DNA of 64,000 bases, taken from positions 558,001 through 622,000 of the forward strand of contig JBBCGS010000007.1 of assembly GCA_037200125.1 (NCBI GenBank), given 5' to 3'. Of the stretch, positions 38,222 through 46,499 are shown one piece after another. The notes below the pieces were generated by a model. It worked only from the letters and a program-made list of their open reading frames with translations. It made no database searches and was not told the DNA's origin. The translations under genes were made by a program, and so were the position numbers. The stretch comes from JADGHX01 sp037200125 (lineage in GTDB: Bacteria; Pseudomonadota; Gammaproteobacteria; Steroidobacterales; Steroidobacteraceae). Every line of letters begins with the position of its first letter. Within the stretch, counting starts at the first letter, position 1.

Positions 38222-38776
38222 ATGTCCTCTACCGGGAAACTTCTTTCCGTCGCTGGTCTTGCCACACTCGCGGTCTCCGCGGCATTTGCACAATCGCTGC
38301 CGCCAAGTGTCGCGGCCTGCGCCTCCGAGAAGGACAGCCTGGCTCGCCTGGTCTGCTTCGATCGCGAAGTTGCGAAGTTCACACAACCCTCGGCGCGCGT
38401 GGCGCCGACACCAGCGGTGCCCGCCGTCGTGTCGCCTCCCGCCGCCACTGGGGTAACAGCACAACCCACGGCGGAGTCTCCGACCGCCGACGATTTCGGC
38501 GTCGCCGGGAAGCTTGCGCAGAAGCGTGCGGCAGCCAAGGAATCGGTGGCTCCGTCAGTAAAAGAGCTGCGCGCGACCGTCACCAAGCTTTCGGCCAAGC
38601 CTTACGGAGAGGTCGTCATGGAGCTCGATAACGGCCAGGTCTGGGAAGAGAACGAGAAGAAATCATCCTTTGTAATCAAGGCCGGAGAGGTGGTGGTGAT
38701 CAAACCCGCCAAGTTCGGCTCCTTCATGCTGACGACCGACGCCGGGGCCACCACCCGCGTTCACCGCACTCACTAG
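38222..38776 (+). CDS. Small exported protein of unknown function
   Basis: 184 residues with a Sec signal (SVAGLATLAVSAAFA). A short two-cysteine motif (CASEKDSLARLVCFDREVAK) is followed by a Pro/Ala-rich linker and a compact C-terminal part (GEVVMELDNGQVWEENEKK, AGEVVVIKPAKFGSFML) that looks like a small beta-barrel or SH3-like fold. The Cys pair with RLxCFD resembles the head of VasI-like proteins, but no type VI secretion genes are near. Not recognised further. The receptor remnant begins right at its stop codon. Confidence 0.7.
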   Translation: MSSTGKLLSVAGLATLAVSAAFAQSLPPSVAACASEKDSLARLVCFDREVAKFTQPSARVAPTPAVPAVVSPPAATGVTAQPTAESPTADDFGVAGKLAQKRAAAKESVAPSVKELRATVTKLSAKPYGEVVMELDNGQVWEENEKKSSFVIKAGEVVVIKPAKFGSFMLTTDAGATTRVHRTH

Positions 38777-39606
38777 TTTCCCCGCCTCCCAGCGCATCCC
38801 GCAGGGCGTCGTCACCTCTTCGTTCGGCGATCCTTGCGCCACGAACACCGGTGCGACTTACGGCGCGAACTCGGCGACCAACCCGAACTTCGCGGCGGCG
38901 CGTGCGTTCTGCGCGCAGCTCATGACCCCTGCCGGTGCCTCTTCGTTCTACGAACCGGCCCGCCAGCCGGCCGGCAGCTTCGCGGCGAGCCAGCTTCTCA
39001 CGACCCAGGGCAACCTGAACCTGACGTCTGAAACCGCCGACACCGTGACGGCGGGCTTCGTGTTCCGTCCGACTTTCGAGAGCCCGCTGCTCGACAAGAT
39101 CACGGCGTCGGTGCCGGGTGCGCTGTCGCTGAACCTCGCGACCACGTACCTCGACAAATTCGAAGCGCAGGATCTGCCGAACTCGCCGGTCGTCGACTGC
39201 TCCGGCACGATCGGTGGTATCGACGCTCGCACGAACGGTCAGTTCCGCTTCAAGACCTTCACCACGGTGACGTTCGCCACGGGCGGCATCTCCGGGCAGC
39301 CTGCGCTGGAGGCACCTGCCTTCGGCTCATGCCGCGGCCTTCGGCCCGGCGGAGGCTCAGGGTACGACCACGGTGCTGCAGGGTCCGTCTCACTACGACG
39401 TGGTCGATCTCACGGGCCGTTGGGAGCTGAACCAGTCCTATCAGCTGCGCTTCGGTATCGAGAACCTGCTCGACAAGGATCCGCAGATCACGAACTACAA
39501 CCCGAGCGCCGGTACGGCGTTCAACTCGGGCCAGGGCACGACGAACGCCGGGTACTACGACGTTCTCGGCCGCCGCTACTTCGTGGGCTTCAAGACCCGG
39601 TTCTAA
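38777..39606 (+). pseudogene. TonB-dependent receptor, C-terminal barrel remnant with one frameshift
   Basis: The sequence reads as the last 275 or so residues of an outer-membrane receptor: LTSETADTVTAGFVFRP, LSLNLATTYLDKFEAQDLP, a frame break near 39300, then SLRWRHLPSAHAAAFGPAEA (found by reading the other frame), FGIENLLDKDPQITN and the final strand GRRYFVGFKTRF ending in the usual aromatic. The signal peptide, TonB box, plug and first barrel strands are absent, and upstream sequence belongs to another gene. So a 5' deletion or a misassembly has left only the 3' end. The complete receptor would import a substrate such as a siderophore, sugar or aromatic. Confidence 0.75.
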
Positions 39607-39644
39607 GCGACGTTTCGAGACTCACAGTCTGCAAAAAACTGTGG

Positions 39645-39676
39645 AACGGCGGGTGGAAACACCCGCCGTTTTTTTT
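39645..39676 (+). terminator. Rho-independent terminator after the receptor remnant
   Basis: AACGGCGGGTG (39645-39655), loop GAAA, CACCCGCCGTT (39660-39670), with an unbroken run of T to 39676. Perfect 11-base stem with a GNRA tetraloop. It ends the transcript of the receptor remnant. Confidence 0.9.
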
Positions 39677-39728
39677 GGGGCCCTCTACAATCGCCCGCTG
39701 GTTTCCGATGCAGCGGGTGTACGAAGCG

Positions 39729-40427
39729 ATGGCCGAAGAACGACGTCTGGTGTGGGATTTGCCGGTTCGGCTGTTTCACTGGCTGCTGGTGCTGAGCATG
39801 ATCGGGTCCTACGTATCGGCCAAGACCGACTTCGAAGTCATGGGCCTCGCCAACCTGCAGGTCCACATGTACCTGGGGTACTGGACGATCGGTCTGATCA
39901 TCTTCCGCATTCTGTGGGGGTTCGTCGGCCCGAAGCATGCCCGGTTCTCGAGCTTCCTGAAGGGGCCGTCGGGCATCTGGCGGTACGCGCGGGCGCTCGG
40001 GGCGGGCACCATGATCGAGACGGCGGGTCACAACCCGCTCGGCGGGCTGAGCGTGATCCTGCTGCTCGCCCTGGTGGCGTTCCAGGCGGGCACCGGTCTT
40101 TTCACCACGGACGAGATCGTCTGGAACGGCCCGTACTACGGCGCGGTGAGCGAAAGCCTGGGGCTGCGCCTGTCGGCGTGGCACCAGATGAATTTCAATT
40201 TCATCCTGGCCGCGGTGGCGCTGCATCTCATGGCGATCGCGTTCTACTTCATCGTGAAGAAGCAGAACCTCGTCGGTTCGATGGTGCACGGAAGGAAATA
40301 TGTCGCGGAGAGCGAGGCGATCACGAGGTCCGAGATCGTCAAGGCGATCATCGTCATCGTGATTGCGGCGGGTCTGGTCTATTGGTTGCTCGCCGCCGCG
40401 CCGGTGGGGGACGCCAGCTTCGAATAA
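39729..40427 (+). CDS. Cytochrome b561-family membrane protein
   Basis: 232 residues from the ATG at 39729; an ATG at 39708 would add seven residues, and neither has a strong ribosome site. Four predicted membrane helices. Haem-binding His candidates lie in LPVRLFHWLLV, NLQVHMYLGYW, AWHQMNFN and LAAVALHLMAI. WDLPVRLFHW is the typical opening of bacterial b561/Ni-hydrogenase b-type cytochromes, which move electrons between quinone and periplasmic c-type cytochromes. The convergent neighbour is a cytochrome c', a frequent companion, so the pair could exchange electrons. Confidence 0.85.
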   Translation: MAEERRLVWDLPVRLFHWLLVLSMIGSYVSAKTDFEVMGLANLQVHMYLGYWTIGLIIFRILWGFVGPKHARFSSFLKGPSGIWRYARALGAGTMIETAGHNPLGGLSVILLLALVAFQAGTGLFTTDEIVWNGPYYGAVSESLGLRLSAWHQMNFNFILAAVALHLMAIAFYFIVKKQNLVGSMVHGRKYVAESEAITRSEIVKAIIVIVIAAGLVYWLLAAAPVGDASFE

Positions 40428-40476
40428 GAAGGCGGAGCGCCGCGAATCGCGCGGCACGCGCAAACCAATCCATAAA

Positions 40477-40510
40477 AAAGCGCCGCCGGTTTTCCTACCG
40501 GCGGCGCTTT
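40477..40510. terminator. Bidirectional intrinsic terminator
   Basis: AAAGCGCCGCCGGT (40477-40490), loop TTTCCT, ACCGGCGGCGCTTT (40497-40510): a perfect 14-base stem with A-tract on one side and T-tract on the other, between the convergent cytochrome b561 and cytochrome c' genes. Confidence 0.88.
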
Positions 40511-40535
40511 CGTTTCTACTTCAGCGAATTGACGA

Positions 40536-41033
40536 CTACTTGTCTTTGTAGTTGTCGTGGCAGCCCGAGCACGCCTTGCCGACGCCCTGAGCCGCCTTCA
40601 TCGTCGCGGCCTGGTCGCCGGTCTTGGCGGCGGCGCCCAGCGCCTGCATCGCCTTCGCGAGATCATCGGCTCTCACCTTGAAGTCCGCCGCGTTGCTCCA
40701 GATGCCTTCGCGGGCCCGCGTCTTCACGTTGGTGGCCTTGCGGGTATCGACCGCGAACACGTCGGGGATCATCGGCGCCAGCGCCTCGACACGAGCGGCG
40801 GTCTTCTGGACCGCGGCGGCATCGAACGGCGCCTTCTTGCGCATCATCTGCGCAACGGGCTGCCAGTTGAAGTCGATGACTTTGAAGAGCGCCTGGCGGG
40901 TATCGACCGCCTTCTGCAACGCCTCTTCGGGGCTTGGCGGCGCGTCCTGCGCATGTACCGCCTGAGCGGTGGCAAGCGCCGTGAACGCAATGAGTCCGAG
41001 TTTAACCAGATGTGGTTTGACGAAAGATCGCAT
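40536..41033 (-). CDS. Cytochrome c' (class II cytochrome c)
   Basis: 165 residues from the ATG at 41033, backed by AAAGGGG; signal peptide LGLIAFTALATAQAVHAQ. The four-helix cytochrome c' layout is clear: RQALFKVIDFNWQPVAQMM near the start, AREGIWSNAADFKVRAD in the middle and the C-terminal haem site CSGCHDNYKDK. Such proteins are small periplasmic haem c proteins that bind NO or CO or act in electron transfer. Convergent with cytochrome b561. Confidence 0.9.
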   Translation of the reverse strand: MRSFVKPHLVKLGLIAFTALATAQAVHAQDAPPSPEEALQKAVDTRQALFKVIDFNWQPVAQMMRKKAPFDAAAVQKTAARVEALAPMIPDVFAVDTRKATNVKTRAREGIWSNAADFKVRADDLAKAMQALGAAAKTGDQAATMKAAQGVGKACSGCHDNYKDK

Positions 41034-41189
41034 GTCGTCAGCCCCTTTCGAGCTTGGAAGCACTGAATGTGCGGCGGAGTCTAGCAGACCGGCCACGCCT
41101 ATTTACTGCGGGCGCATCGTGATGGCCGCGTCGTGAAAGAACATTGAACGGGCCTTCTCGTTCCGGCTCAGGAGCTGGAACTTTTCGGC

Positions 41190-42128
41190 TCAACGGACGT
41201 TCGCGACCCGCTCGAGCGAGGGCCCGATGTCCCGGTCCCAGTAGGGCAGGTCGGGCCCGAAGGCGCTGGCGAAATAGTCCACGAACGCGCGCACCTTCGG
41301 CGGCACGAGCCGGCGGCCGGCGTACACCGCGTAGATATTCACGTCCGATGCGCCGTGTAGCAGTGGCAGTACCCGCTTCAGGGTTCCCGCCTTGAGCTCA
41401 CCCGCCACGTCCCACGTGGAGCGGAACGCGATGCCCAGACCGGTGAGCACGGCTTCGCGCACGAGCTCGCTCGAATTGGTCTGCAGGCTGCTTTGCGGCT
41501 TGTAGGTGAGCGGGCCATCCGGACCGTCGAGGCGCCACGCCATCTGCGGCTCGGCGGCGAGCAGGCGATGCTGATCGAGCTCGCCGAGCGCGCGCGGCAT
41601 GCCGAATTTCTCGAGGTACTGCGGCGATGCGCACAGCACGCGGCGATTCGGCGCGAGCCGGCGCGCGATGAGCGCGGAGTCGGGCAGGGTGCCGATGCGC
41701 ACCGCCACGTCGAAACCGCCGGAGGCCAGATCGACATACTCGTCGTTGAGGTCGACCAGCAGTTTCAGGTCCGGATACGTGTCGAGGAAAGCCTTCAATT
41801 TCGGCGCGACGTGCAGGCGACCGAATGAGGTGGGCAGCGAAACACGCAGCAGTCCGCGCGGTCGATCGTTGTCGATTGCCGCAAGACTTTCCGCGTCCGC
41901 CACGGCGGCGAGCACCGCCAGCACACGCTCGTAGAAACTGTAGCCCACCTCGGTCGGCGTGAGTCGACGAGTGGTGCGGTGAAGAAGTTTCACACCCAGC
42001 CGGTCTTCGAGCCGGGTGAGGCGCTTCGAGATCATGGCCGGGGTCGAGTGCAGCTCACGGGCGGCAGCGGACAAGCTCCCTGCCTTGATCACCCGGGTGA
42101 AGATCTCGTAATCGAGCAGGTCGGTCAT
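41190..42128 (-). CDS. LysR-type transcriptional regulator
   Basis: 312 residues from the ATG at 42128. Winged-helix N-terminus (FTRVIKAGSLSAAARELHST, SKRLTRLEDRLGVKLLHRTT) and a type 2 periplasmic-binding-like effector domain. Closest in pattern to the CrgA/DmlR branch (RGLLRVSLPTSFGRLHVAP). It lies 220 bases downstream of the quinoprotein at 42349 on the same strand, with no divergent partner, so its target is not obvious. No gene is seen in 42129-42348. Confidence 0.87.
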   Translation of the reverse strand: MTDLLDYEIFTRVIKAGSLSAAARELHSTPAMISKRLTRLEDRLGVKLLHRTTRRLTPTEVGYSFYERVLAVLAAVADAESLAAIDNDRPRGLLRVSLPTSFGRLHVAPKLKAFLDTYPDLKLLVDLNDEYVDLASGGFDVAVRIGTLPDSALIARRLAPNRRVLCASPQYLEKFGMPRALGELDQHRLLAAEPQMAWRLDGPDGPLTYKPQSSLQTNSSELVREAVLTGLGIAFRSTWDVAGELKAGTLKRVLPLLHGASDVNIYAVYAGRRLVPPKVRAFVDYFASAFGPDLPYWDRDIGPSLERVANVR

Positions 42129-42348
42129 CGATCCGTCAATGAGAGGCTGGGGGGCGGACGGCCCGCCCACCTTTTATCACGCCAATAATGGCCATGTAGA
42201 GCTTTCCCCCTGATTTCGTCAAAAAGCCTCAGCCGCAGCGTGGCGGCCTTTTAATTCATCAGCGTGTCATGAGTCGGACGTCGCGCTCGCCACCGTAGGA
42301 AACGTCCCCTGCGCGAAAGGGTTGCGAGCGCAACCCTCGCGCACCGAA

Positions 42349-44499
42349 TCAGCGCACGGAGAGGTCGAGTACCCAGGCGGTGAGGTCTTCCAGCGCATCG
42401 GGCGACAGGGCGGATCCGAAGGGGGGCATGTCGTTGCGTCCCTTCGTGAGCACGAGGACGACGGAGTCGTGCGTGAGTTTCGGCATGAAAGGCGGTCCGC
42501 CGTGGGTGCCGCCCTTGCCGTTCTCGCCGTGACAGACGACGCAGGTCGTCGTGTAGATCTCCTTGCCCTTATCCTTGTTCGGTAAACGCGCAGCCGGCGT
42601 GCCCGCCGCCGGCGGGGCGGGGCGAGGAACAGAGGCCGGATCGGCCGAGCCCCGCGGCAAGGACTCCATCGTTCCGTCGAGAGAGAAGAGCCACAGGCCG
42701 TCGCTACGCTTGCTGCCGGCGAGCGCGGTACCGCCCGCCAGCACCACGACGTGCTGCTTGCCCTTGTACTGGAATGTGGAAGCCGGCGCGTTCACGCCGC
42801 CGTCCGTCTGGAATTCCCAGAGCTTCTTGCCGTTCGACTTATCGAGCGCGGTGAGTCGGCCATCGTTACGTCCGACGAACACGAGCCCGCCAGCGGTGAC
42901 GATCGAGCCGCTGTAGCACTGGTCCACCCACTGCTGGCGCCAGGCGAGACGGTTGGTGGAAAGATTCATTGCGCCAAACACGCCGCGCCGGGGAGCCGCG
43001 AAGCGCTGGACGACACTGCCGGAGTAGAGCGCACCCGGCTCGACCGGATAATCCGGATCGCCGCCGACCGCGCCCCACAGCGAATCCGTCGCGCAGATAT
43101 ACATGAGGTTCGTGGCCGGGTCGTACGAGCTCGGCGGCCAGTTCACCGCCGCAAGCGGCTTCCAGACGGAAGGGTGCTGGGTGAACGGCGTGAAGATCTT
43201 GCCGTCGTTCACGAGCTCGAAGCCCTCGGGCGCGATGTCGATCGACTGCGGCACGATCGCATCGCCGACCGGGAAGGGTTGCGTGAGCGAGGTGTTCTGC
43301 TGCGGCTCCTGCATCACCGGCGTCTCGACGATGTCGAGCAGCGGCTTGCCGGTGGCGCGATCGAGAAGGTAGACCCAGCCGGTCTTGCCGGCTTCCGCGA
43401 TGGCCTTGCGCGGTTGCCCACCGTAGCTTGCGTCGAAAAGAATGACGGGGTTCGGCGAGTCGTAGTCCCAGATGTCGTGATGGACCTGCTGGAAGTGCCA
43501 GCGATATTTTCCCGTCTTCGCATCGATGGCGACCATCGAAACGCTGAACAGGTTGTCGCCCTTGCGCAGGTTGCCGTTCAGCACCGGCCCGGGATTCGCC
43601 GTCGAGAAGTAAACGAGGCCGAGCTCCGGGTCGACCGCCGGGGTCTGCCAGATGGCGGCGCCGCCGTGTTTCCAGACGTCGCTGTTCGCCGGCCACGTCT
43701 CGTGGCCGAGCTCGCCGGGGCCGGGCACCGTATAGAAGGTCCAGCGCAGCTTGCCGTCTTTGGCGTCGTACGCTTTCAGCCTGCCGCGCGTGCCGAGATC
43801 GCTGCCCGCGAAGCCGGTGATGACGAGACCGTTGTAATAGAGCGGCGCGCTCGCGATGGCGTAGCCGAGCTTGGGATCCTCCGCCTGCACCGACCACACG
43901 ACCTTGCCGGTCACCTGGTCGAGCGCGACGAGCTTCGCGTCGAGCTGCCCGATGAACACCTTGCCTTCGCCCAGCCCGAGCCCGCGCCCGACCCAGGAGC
44001 AGCAGGGTCGCGCTACCTTGGGATCGATGCTCGAGCGGTACTCCCACAGCACCTGGCCCGTGTCGATCGAGACCGCGAACGCGTCGTTGTCGCCGGTCAT
44101 GATGTAGACGACACCGTCGTAAACGAGGGGCTGGGCTTGATTGCCGGCGCGCGGGCTCATTCCGGAGCCGCGCAGCGAGGCGCGCCACACCGCCTTCATC
44201 GAAGCGACATTCGACTTGTTGATCTGATCCAGCGGCGAGTAGCGCTGATTGAATAGAGTGCCGCCGTTCGTGAGCCACCCTTCGCGCGGCTGCGCGGTCA
44301 GCTCGGCGGGCTTGAACGCGGGCGCCTGGCGGATGACCGGCTCATCGGCCGACGCCGTCCCCGCGACGGCCAGACAGACGAGGACGGAGACGACGATGGA
44401 GGATACGATGGAAGTGGCGAGCGGTGCGCAGAGCGCCAGCCGGCGTGCGAAGGACGTGCGTACTGCCATTTCGAATCCGTTTGTTCTCATTTCAGGCAA
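42349..44499 (-). CDS. PQQ-dependent quinohaemoprotein dehydrogenase
   Basis: 716 residues with a long N-terminal signal (SIVSSIVVSVLVCLAVAGTASA). Blocks GWLTNGGTLFNQRYSPLDQI, PCCSWVGRGLGLGEGKVF and HHDIWDYDSPNPVILF with D345 and D347. Cytochrome c site CVVCH at 653-657 followed by GENGKGGTHGGPPFMP. Same subtype as the genes at 15588 and 28275. It stands apart from the cassettes, next to the dioxygenase/SnoaL cluster with which it is divergent across 176 bases, so it may serve that pathway. Confidence 0.9.
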   Translation of the reverse strand: MPEMRTNGFEMAVRTSFARRLALCAPLATSIVSSIVVSVLVCLAVAGTASADEPVIRQAPAFKPAELTAQPREGWLTNGGTLFNQRYSPLDQINKSNVASMKAVWRASLRGSGMSPRAGNQAQPLVYDGVVYIMTGDNDAFAVSIDTGQVLWEYRSSIDPKVARPCCSWVGRGLGLGEGKVFIGQLDAKLVALDQVTGKVVWSVQAEDPKLGYAIASAPLYYNGLVITGFAGSDLGTRGRLKAYDAKDGKLRWTFYTVPGPGELGHETWPANSDVWKHGGAAIWQTPAVDPELGLVYFSTANPGPVLNGNLRKGDNLFSVSMVAIDAKTGKYRWHFQQVHHDIWDYDSPNPVILFDASYGGQPRKAIAEAGKTGWVYLLDRATGKPLLDIVETPVMQEPQQNTSLTQPFPVGDAIVPQSIDIAPEGFELVNDGKIFTPFTQHPSVWKPLAAVNWPPSSYDPATNLMYICATDSLWGAVGGDPDYPVEPGALYSGSVVQRFAAPRRGVFGAMNLSTNRLAWRQQWVDQCYSGSIVTAGGLVFVGRNDGRLTALDKSNGKKLWEFQTDGGVNAPASTFQYKGKQHVVVLAGGTALAGSKRSDGLWLFSLDGTMESLPRGSADPASVPRPAPPAAGTPAARLPNKDKGKEIYTTTCVVCHGENGKGGTHGGPPFMPKLTHDSVVLVLTKGRNDMPPFGSALSPDALEDLTAWVLDLSVR

Positions 44500-44675
44500 G
44501 GCGCGACTCTAGGGCGTGAGCCCGACCCCGGCCACCCGCACCCGCATCCCCAACCGCGCACCGACCTGCCGCGGCCCATGCCTTTCCGGTTGGTGGTGCC
44601 TCTTTCAATAGACGCTTGAATTGAGGGCGGGTTGGGGAAGAGTCGCCGGGCCGAAACGTCGAGGGGGACGAGAGA

Positions 44676-46118
44676 ATGTCAGTGGATTTCCGGGGTCATC
44701 CGATGTTCCCGCAGGGCTTCAACAGCCCGACGCGGTTCGAAGCAGATGTCTACGACTGCGAGGTCTGGGGTGAAATCCCGAAAGACATCGAAGGTACGTT
44801 CGTGCGTATGCAGTGCGATTTCGAGTACCGGCCCCCGAAGAACGAATGGCCGACCGGTTTCAACGGCGATGGTCACATCAGTCGCCTGCGCTTCAAGGAC
44901 GGGGCGGTCGATTTCAAGGGCCGTTACATCAAGACCGCGCGCCTGATGGCCGAGCGCGAGGCGCGCAAGCGCCTCTTTGGCGTTTACCGGAACAAGTACA
45001 CGGACGATCCTAGCGTCGCGAACATCAGCCGGTCCGCGGCCAACACACACGCCTACTGGCACGGCGGCAAGCTCTTCGTGCTCAAGGAAGACTCGTTGCC
45101 GTACTACGTCGATCCGCACACGCTTGAGACGCTCGGCGAGTGGGATTGGAACGGCAAGTACACCGCGAAGACGATGTCGGCGCATCCGAAGGTCGACCCG
45201 GTGAGCGGCGAGATGATCGCGTACGGCTACCAGGCCAAGGGCGACCTCACGACCGACGTCGCCGTGTACACGATGAATCCGAAGGGCGAGATCACCAAGG
45301 AAGTGTGGCTCAAGTCGCCGTACCTCGGGATCATCCACGACATCGCGATCACGCAGCACTACGTGGTGATTCCGGTGATCGCGCGCACCACCAGCCTCGA
45401 GCGCCTGAAGTCGGGCGAGCCGATGTGGGAATGGAAGGGCGACTTGCCGACGTACGTGGGCCTCCTGCCGCGAAATGGCGAAGGCAAGGATGTGCGCTGG
45501 TACAAGGGCCCGTCGCGGAACACGCTGCACTTCCTGAACGCGACCGATCGCGGCTCGAAGGTGACGATGGAGCTGCCGACCTCGAGCGGCGAGCGCGACC
45601 CGTCGCAGATCCGGCGCTGGACATTCGATCTCAAGTCGAAGAAGGACAGCTTCCTCGAAGAGGTGGTGTCGACCACATCCGGCTTCCTGCCGCGCATGGA
45701 CGATCGCTTCCTCTCGCTCGACTACCGCTACGCCTACATCGGCAGCCGTGATGACAGCCGCCCGCCTGACACCAAGCGCGCGCCGGGGCTGCGTGGCATG
45801 ACTACCAATGTGATGCAGCGGCTGGACGTGCGCACGGGCGAGATCAAGCAGTGCTTCGCCGAACCGGTGCATTCGTTGCAGGAGAACCTCTTCGTGCCTC
45901 GAAAAGGCGCGAAGGGCGAGGGCGACGGATACGTCATGGCGATCGCCAGCAACTACGAATCGATGACGTCGGACCTCGTGATCGCCGATGCGCGGAAGAT
46001 CGAAGAGGGCATCATCGCCACCGTGAAGCTGCCGTTCCGCCTGCGCAGCGGCACGCACACGAACTGGTTCCCGGCGTCCGATCTGCCGCCGGTGCCCGCG
46101 AAGGATCAGTACACGTGA
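44676..46118 (+). CDS. Carotenoid-cleavage/lignostilbene-type dioxygenase
   Basis: 480 residues, no signal peptide. The seven-bladed propeller family is recognised by four His that bind Fe(II): H170 (SAHPKVDP), H221 (IIHDIAIT), H285 (NTLHFLNA) and H461 (GTHTNWFP). The N-terminus EIPKDIEGTFVRMQCDFEY and NTHAYWHGGKLFVLKED are family blocks. These enzymes split a C=C bond with O2, either in carotenoids or in stilbenes such as lignostilbene. GAGGGGGACGAGAG before the ATG supports the start. The stop overlaps the next gene start as GTGA. Neighbouring SnoaL domains favour a stilbene-type, aromatic role over carotenoids. Confidence 0.88.
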   Translation: MSVDFRGHPMFPQGFNSPTRFEADVYDCEVWGEIPKDIEGTFVRMQCDFEYRPPKNEWPTGFNGDGHISRLRFKDGAVDFKGRYIKTARLMAEREARKRLFGVYRNKYTDDPSVANISRSAANTHAYWHGGKLFVLKEDSLPYYVDPHTLETLGEWDWNGKYTAKTMSAHPKVDPVSGEMIAYGYQAKGDLTTDVAVYTMNPKGEITKEVWLKSPYLGIIHDIAITQHYVVIPVIARTTSLERLKSGEPMWEWKGDLPTYVGLLPRNGEGKDVRWYKGPSRNTLHFLNATDRGSKVTMELPTSSGERDPSQIRRWTFDLKSKKDSFLEEVVSTTSGFLPRMDDRFLSLDYRYAYIGSRDDSRPPDTKRAPGLRGMTTNVMQRLDVRTGEIKQCFAEPVHSLQENLFVPRKGAKGEGDGYVMAIASNYESMTSDLVIADARKIEEGIIATVKLPFRLRSGTHTNWFPASDLPPVPAKDQYT

Positions 46119-46429
46119 GCAAGCCGATCTTGTCGCGCCGACTGGATCGCCGGGCATTCCTCGGGGGCGCCGGCTTCGCGGCGGGTGCCGTGATGGCGAC
46201 GGCGCTCGTGCCGCTGTCGATCGTGCACGCGGTGCCTGCGCAGGCGGCGGTGGATCTCACGCCGCTGTCCGGTGATCCGTCGTGGAACGGGCACGTCGAC
46301 GATGCGTGGGGTCATTGGCCTCCGTACGCGCACGACATTCCATACAATGTGGTGCGTGCGCCGGAGTCCGCCGCGGAGACTTTCGCGGCGAACGTCGATC
46401 CGGCCGACCACTTCTTGATGATGATCTGA
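46115..46429 (+). CDS. Small Tat-exported protein of unknown function
   Basis: 104 residues starting at GTG, overlapping the dioxygenase stop by four bases. Twin-arginine signal: SRRLDRRAFLGGAGFAAGAV, cleavage near VPAQA. The mature part is only about 65 residues, acidic and rich in aromatic residues and His (WNGHVDDAWGHWPPYAHDI), ending DPADHFLMMI. No homology recognised. Tat export of so small a protein suggests that it carries a cofactor or travels bound to a larger partner; coupling to the dioxygenase gene is tight. A chaperone or small subunit role is a guess. Confidence 0.65.
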   Translation: MSKPILSRRLDRRAFLGGAGFAAGAVMATALVPLSIVHAVPAQAAVDLTPLSGDPSWNGHVDDAWGHWPPYAHDIPYNVVRAPESAAETFAANVDPADHFLMMI

Positions 46430-46499
46430 ACAATCCGGCTTGCCGGTGCCCGCGCCGCGGGTCACCGCGTGGGCCCATGAATACAGGCGAGGGGGACGC

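Noticed and set aside
44676..46118. Carotenoid-specific function for the dioxygenase
   Set aside because: No carotenoid synthesis genes are near, and the neighbours point to aromatics; family membership alone does not decide.
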